Positions 61,631 through 64,000 of a stretch of DNA of 64,000 nucleotides are shown one piece after another. The stretch lies in NCBI RefSeq assembly GCF_003049575.1, contig NZ_PYWI01000001.1, positions 460,106 through 524,105 of the forward strand, in the 5' to 3' direction. The notes below the pieces were generated by a model that saw only the letters and a list, made by a program, of their open reading frames with translations, was not told the DNA's origin and searched no databases. The DNA comes from Lysinibacillus parviboronicapiens. GTDB lineage: Bacteria; Bacillota; Bacilli; Bacillales_A; Planococcaceae. Both the position numbers and the translations under genes were made by a program. Every line of letters starts with the position of its first letter. Within the stretch, counting starts at the first letter, position 1.

Positions 61631-62904
61631 TGCTCAGATACCTCCAATTCACTTAAATATTGTTTTGATAAGTATTCATTAATAACTGGTGTTGCGCCAA
61701 ACTCTCCCTTTAAATAACGCTTTGCGTACGAAATATCTCCTCGTTTCTTGTGCAAATCGGCAAAATCGAATAAAGAATATAACTCAGATTCATTTTTAAA
61801 ACTTTTATTGACGAACCAAATTTGATCGGAGCGTAGTGGTTGATCCAATAAGTCAATTTCATGACTCGTCACAACAAATTGATTGTTTTCATTGCGCTTA
61901 CTATTCATAATAGCCATTAAAAATTCGCAAATTGACACATGAAAAGCCGTATCAAACTCATCGATAAAAATTGTCTTCCCCTTATTGTATGCATCCACTA
62001 TGACACATGACAAATGTAGCATACGCACAGTTCCCTTTGAATCCATGGTCCAATTAATAGTTTCTGTACCAAGTGGTGTACCTACTTCATCAAACGATAA
62101 ATAATGTAAATCAATATCAACTTCTTGAATAATATCTGGCGTATCGAAATCATAGCCAATTGTATTTTTTTCTCTGCGTTCTACACGTCTCGCTGTCAAA
62201 TCTTGAATTGAAAAGTCTGCAATTTTTAGTAACTTCAAGACTTCTCTTTTAAATGGCTCTTCCTCAAGCTTACGGATGAGCGGATGACCCGATAAACGAT
62301 AGGCTTCATCTAAAAATAAAATTTTATGTAAAAACCAATCAAAAATTTTCGTTGCATCGGCATCATTAAAAACATTTAAAACGGATAAGAAAGCAGTATT
62401 ATTGCGTGTATATTTTGTCAGCTCCAGTGATGTGCTTTGCGCGGCTTCATACGAGTAATCCGTACCATCCCACCTTCTAACAAATAACTCTACTTTTTTC
62501 GTTTTCGATGTTTTGGTCAGGCGCTCAAAAAGGACCTGTTCAGCATTGTATTGTACTTCATAGTCGTAAAGAGAATCTTCTAATAATAAAGAGATCATAA
62601 ATTCTGTTGGTGTCCCGGAATAACCACCCAGTTTAAAAGGCTGGTATGGTAAACGAAGCTGTTTGACATTATTTAAGTTTTCAAAGTTGAACAATAGTGA
62701 GCGTAGCACTTTAATAGCGGCGAATAAATTAGATTTCCCACTACCATTTGGTCCAAATATAAAGGCACTTTTCACCAGATGTAATGATTCGCCTTGTATG
62801 GTATGTGTATCCTTCAATTTTCGAATTCGACTGCCTGCTACCATTGAAAATAATGTTTCATTTTTATAGCTTAAACAATTTTTGACTCTAAATTCCACTA
62901 GCAT
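61627..62904 (-). CDS. RloA-like AAA ATPase (AAA_15 / ABC-type fold)
   Basis: 425 residues. Walker A IFGPNGSGKSNLF near 43-52, a long helical insertion, then Walker B KTIFIDEFDTAFH and the sensor histidine VVTSHEIDLLD: the SMC/ABC-like ATPase fold of OLD-type and AAA_15 proteins. With the overlapping RloB gene it forms a two-component ATPase plus TOPRIM module, comparable in layout to OLD-family and PARIS (AriA/AriB) defence systems. The start at 62904 follows GGAGG. Confidence 0.88.
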   Translation of the reverse strand: MLVEFRVKNCLSYKNETLFSMVAGSRIRKLKDTHTIQGESLHLVKSAFIFGPNGSGKSNLFAAIKVLRSLLFNFENLNNVKQLRLPYQPFKLGGYSGTPTEFMISLLLEDSLYDYEVQYNAEQVLFERLTKTSKTKKVELFVRRWDGTDYSYEAAQSTSLELTKYTRNNTAFLSVLNVFNDADATKIFDWFLHKILFLDEAYRLSGHPLIRKLEEEPFKREVLKLLKIADFSIQDLTARRVERREKNTIGYDFDTPDIIQEVDIDLHYLSFDEVGTPLGTETINWTMDSKGTVRMLHLSCVIVDAYNKGKTIFIDEFDTAFHVSICEFLMAIMNSKRNENNQFVVTSHEIDLLDQPLRSDQIWFVNKSFKNESELYSLFDFADLHKKRGDISYAKRYLKGEFGATPVINEYLSKQYLSELEVSEQ

Positions 62905-63205
62905 GACATAGCCTCCGTTCAATTCCACAACATTCCTTTAAAAAATAATTATACAGTATACCTAAAAAAAGACATATTACTCACCATAATATTAATACAA
63001 TGCAAAATATTGTTCGATAGATTATTTTTATCAACAAAGTGAAATGTTATTTAAAGTTAATAACTCTCAAATAGATATATTCCTTTACAACTATCCAGTA
63101 CAATTACATTTAGTAATAGCCTTAAATTTTCTGTTTGAGGCACAGATTTAAAGGATAAAATAAAAAAATCAGTCATTTTATTATTGGAAGTAGAGGTGTT
63201 TTTTG

Positions 63206-63655
63206 ATGAAAACATGGACAAAGGCTATTAACATAAATGCACCCATAGAAAATATTTGGAGATTGCTTGATGGCTCTTTAGCTGATTTGCAAAAGATTAT
63301 GCCACAAGTAGTTGAAAACAAACCTATGAAAATAACGGAAGAAGTGGTTGGCAGTGTTTATCGTCAAAAATATAAAGAAGGAAAACGCATTGAAGAGTAT
63401 GATGTTGAAACATTGGAATACACGAATACACCTGAAAAAAAAATACTGAAAGTAGGCTTTACACTCGCTAATATGTTTGAAATTACAGCTTACTATGAAT
63501 TAATTAAAATAAATGAAACAAAGACTTCTTTTACTTATACTGTAACAAATAATCCGTTAAAATGGTTCGTAAAATTATTTTTATTATTTGCTTCGGACAA
63601 GGTAGTTGTCGAGTTTCTAGAACGTGTCAAAAAAGTGGCTGAAGCACAATATTAG
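63206..63655 (+). CDS. SRPBCC-superfamily (START/Bet v1-like) protein
   Basis: 149 residues. The N-terminal strand-helix MKTWTKAININAPIENIWRLLDGSLADLQKIMP and central EVVGSVYRQKYKEGKRIEEYDVETLE pattern are typical of polyketide-cyclase-like SRPBCC proteins, which bind hydrophobic ligands. Function unknown. The start follows GAGGTG. The IS3 element begins 38 bases after its stop. Confidence 0.82.
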   Translation: MKTWTKAININAPIENIWRLLDGSLADLQKIMPQVVENKPMKITEEVVGSVYRQKYKEGKRIEEYDVETLEYTNTPEKKILKVGFTLANMFEITAYYELIKINETKTSFTYTVTNNPLKWFVKLFLLFASDKVVVEFLERVKKVAEAQY

Positions 63656-63692
63656 TCACTTTTTCACAACTAAAAAAGCATCCACTCCAAAG

Positions 63693-64000
63693 TGATCTGC
63701 CCCGTAAAAGTTAGACACCAATCTAACTTTTACGGGGGTTTTTTTATGGCAAAGTAAGTGTTGAACAACGTATTCAAGCAGTTCAACGATACTTAAATGG
63801 AGATGAATCCATGAGTGGAATTGCGAAAGATATCGGAGTGACAGATCGAGTTGTCAGTGATTGGATTCGCCGATATCAAAAAAATGGTGTAGAGGCTTTC
63901 TTAAAATCCTATACAAAATATTCAGCTGACTATAAAATGAATGTACTTAATTATATGAACGAGACAGGTACATCTTCGATTGACACAGCTGCACTATTTA
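63693..64000 (+). mobile_element. Left part of an IS3-family (IS150-like) insertion sequence
   Basis: The left end TGATCTGCCCCGTAAAAGTTAGACA resembles IS150-group terminal repeats. CCCGTAAAAGTTAGA at 63701 pairs exactly with TCTAACTTTTACGGG, forming a 15-base hairpin followed by a T-run. Such a hairpin would shield the transposase from outside transcription. The element continues past the window. Confidence 0.8.
63746..64000 (+). pseudogene. IS3-family transposase OrfA N-terminus, frameshifted, partial
   Basis: The ATG at 63746 is followed after three codons by TAA, but the reading frame offset by one base encodes SVEQRIQAVQRYLNGDESMSGIAKDIGVTDRVVSDWIRRYQKNG..., a clear IS3/IS150 OrfA helix-turn-helix. 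Restoring one A in the AAA at 63751-63753 joins ATG-GCA-AA(A)-GTA-AGT to this frame. Either the copy is dead or a base is missing from the sequence. The 3' end lies outside the window. Confidence 0.75.

Overview
The window looks like a chromosomal segment of a spore-forming, AT-rich member of the Bacillaceae/Planococcaceae. The best guess is Lysinibacillus or a close relative. The case rests on Bacillus-type orthologues (CcpC, the CbpB/YkuL CBS protein, FadH, YkwC, YkvS, CheV, a Spo0E-like phosphatase, KatE), Gram-positive ribosome-binding sites, and a murE outside any cell-division cluster. Lysinibacillus is known for lysine-aspartate peptidoglycan. The genus is inference. No rRNA, tRNA or CRISPR array was seen.

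Layout. 1-7314 (minus) is one long operon: a secreted/membrane protein, an ABC exporter, a coiled-coil membrane protein with a Gly-Gln repeat, a MoxR ATPase and a DUF58 protein cut by the window edge. 7516-10188 holds ccpC, cbpB, a small membrane protein and fadH, which has a FadR-box-like operator. 10253-16510 is a decaying catabolic island: an IS1182-type transposase remnant, a dispersed repeat, iron alcohol dehydrogenase, 3-hydroxybutyrate dehydrogenase, a GntP-permease relic, methylmalonate-semialdehyde dehydrogenase, a broken 3-hydroxyisobutyrate dehydrogenase and a divergent TetR regulator. 16570-24793 carries ppx-ppk with a GGDEF/EAL protein in the same apparent transcription unit, cheV and an MFS transporter. 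25171-33806 is a series of short units: HxlR/DoxX, ykwC, a Spo0E-like gene, ykvS, a CPBP protein, a lipoprotein, MarR, a PAS sensor kinase and a B12-binding radical SAM protein.

34456-47042 carries KtrB-type potassium uptake, a TerC/YceF protein with a structured leader, an RND pump with a reductase, release factor 3, the stand-alone murE and an aldehyde dehydrogenase. 47535-50020 is an unusual operon of a flavin monooxygenase (interrupted by an in-frame TGA), a truncated ATP-grasp protein and an FMN reductase. It is preceded by a leader ending in a 20-bp perfect terminator hairpin. 50297-55420 has dihydrolipoyl dehydrogenase, a polysaccharide deacetylase and KatE catalase. 55927-60862 is a cluster of an acyl-CoA-dehydrogenase-fold flavoprotein, a DUF4242 protein, an HxlR regulator and a sulfonate/nitrate-type ABC importer. 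A nearly duplicated promoter suggests co-regulation. 61055-62904 is a two-gene AAA ATPase plus RloB/TOPRIM module that looks like an anti-phage system. The window ends in the left part of an IS3-family element.

The points most worth following are the attenuator-like leader at 50044-50163, the AAA/RloB pair, the duplicated promoter, the structured leader before the TerC gene and the stand-alone murE. Several catabolic genes are visibly degrading. All functional names come from motif and family recognition by eye; no database search was run.
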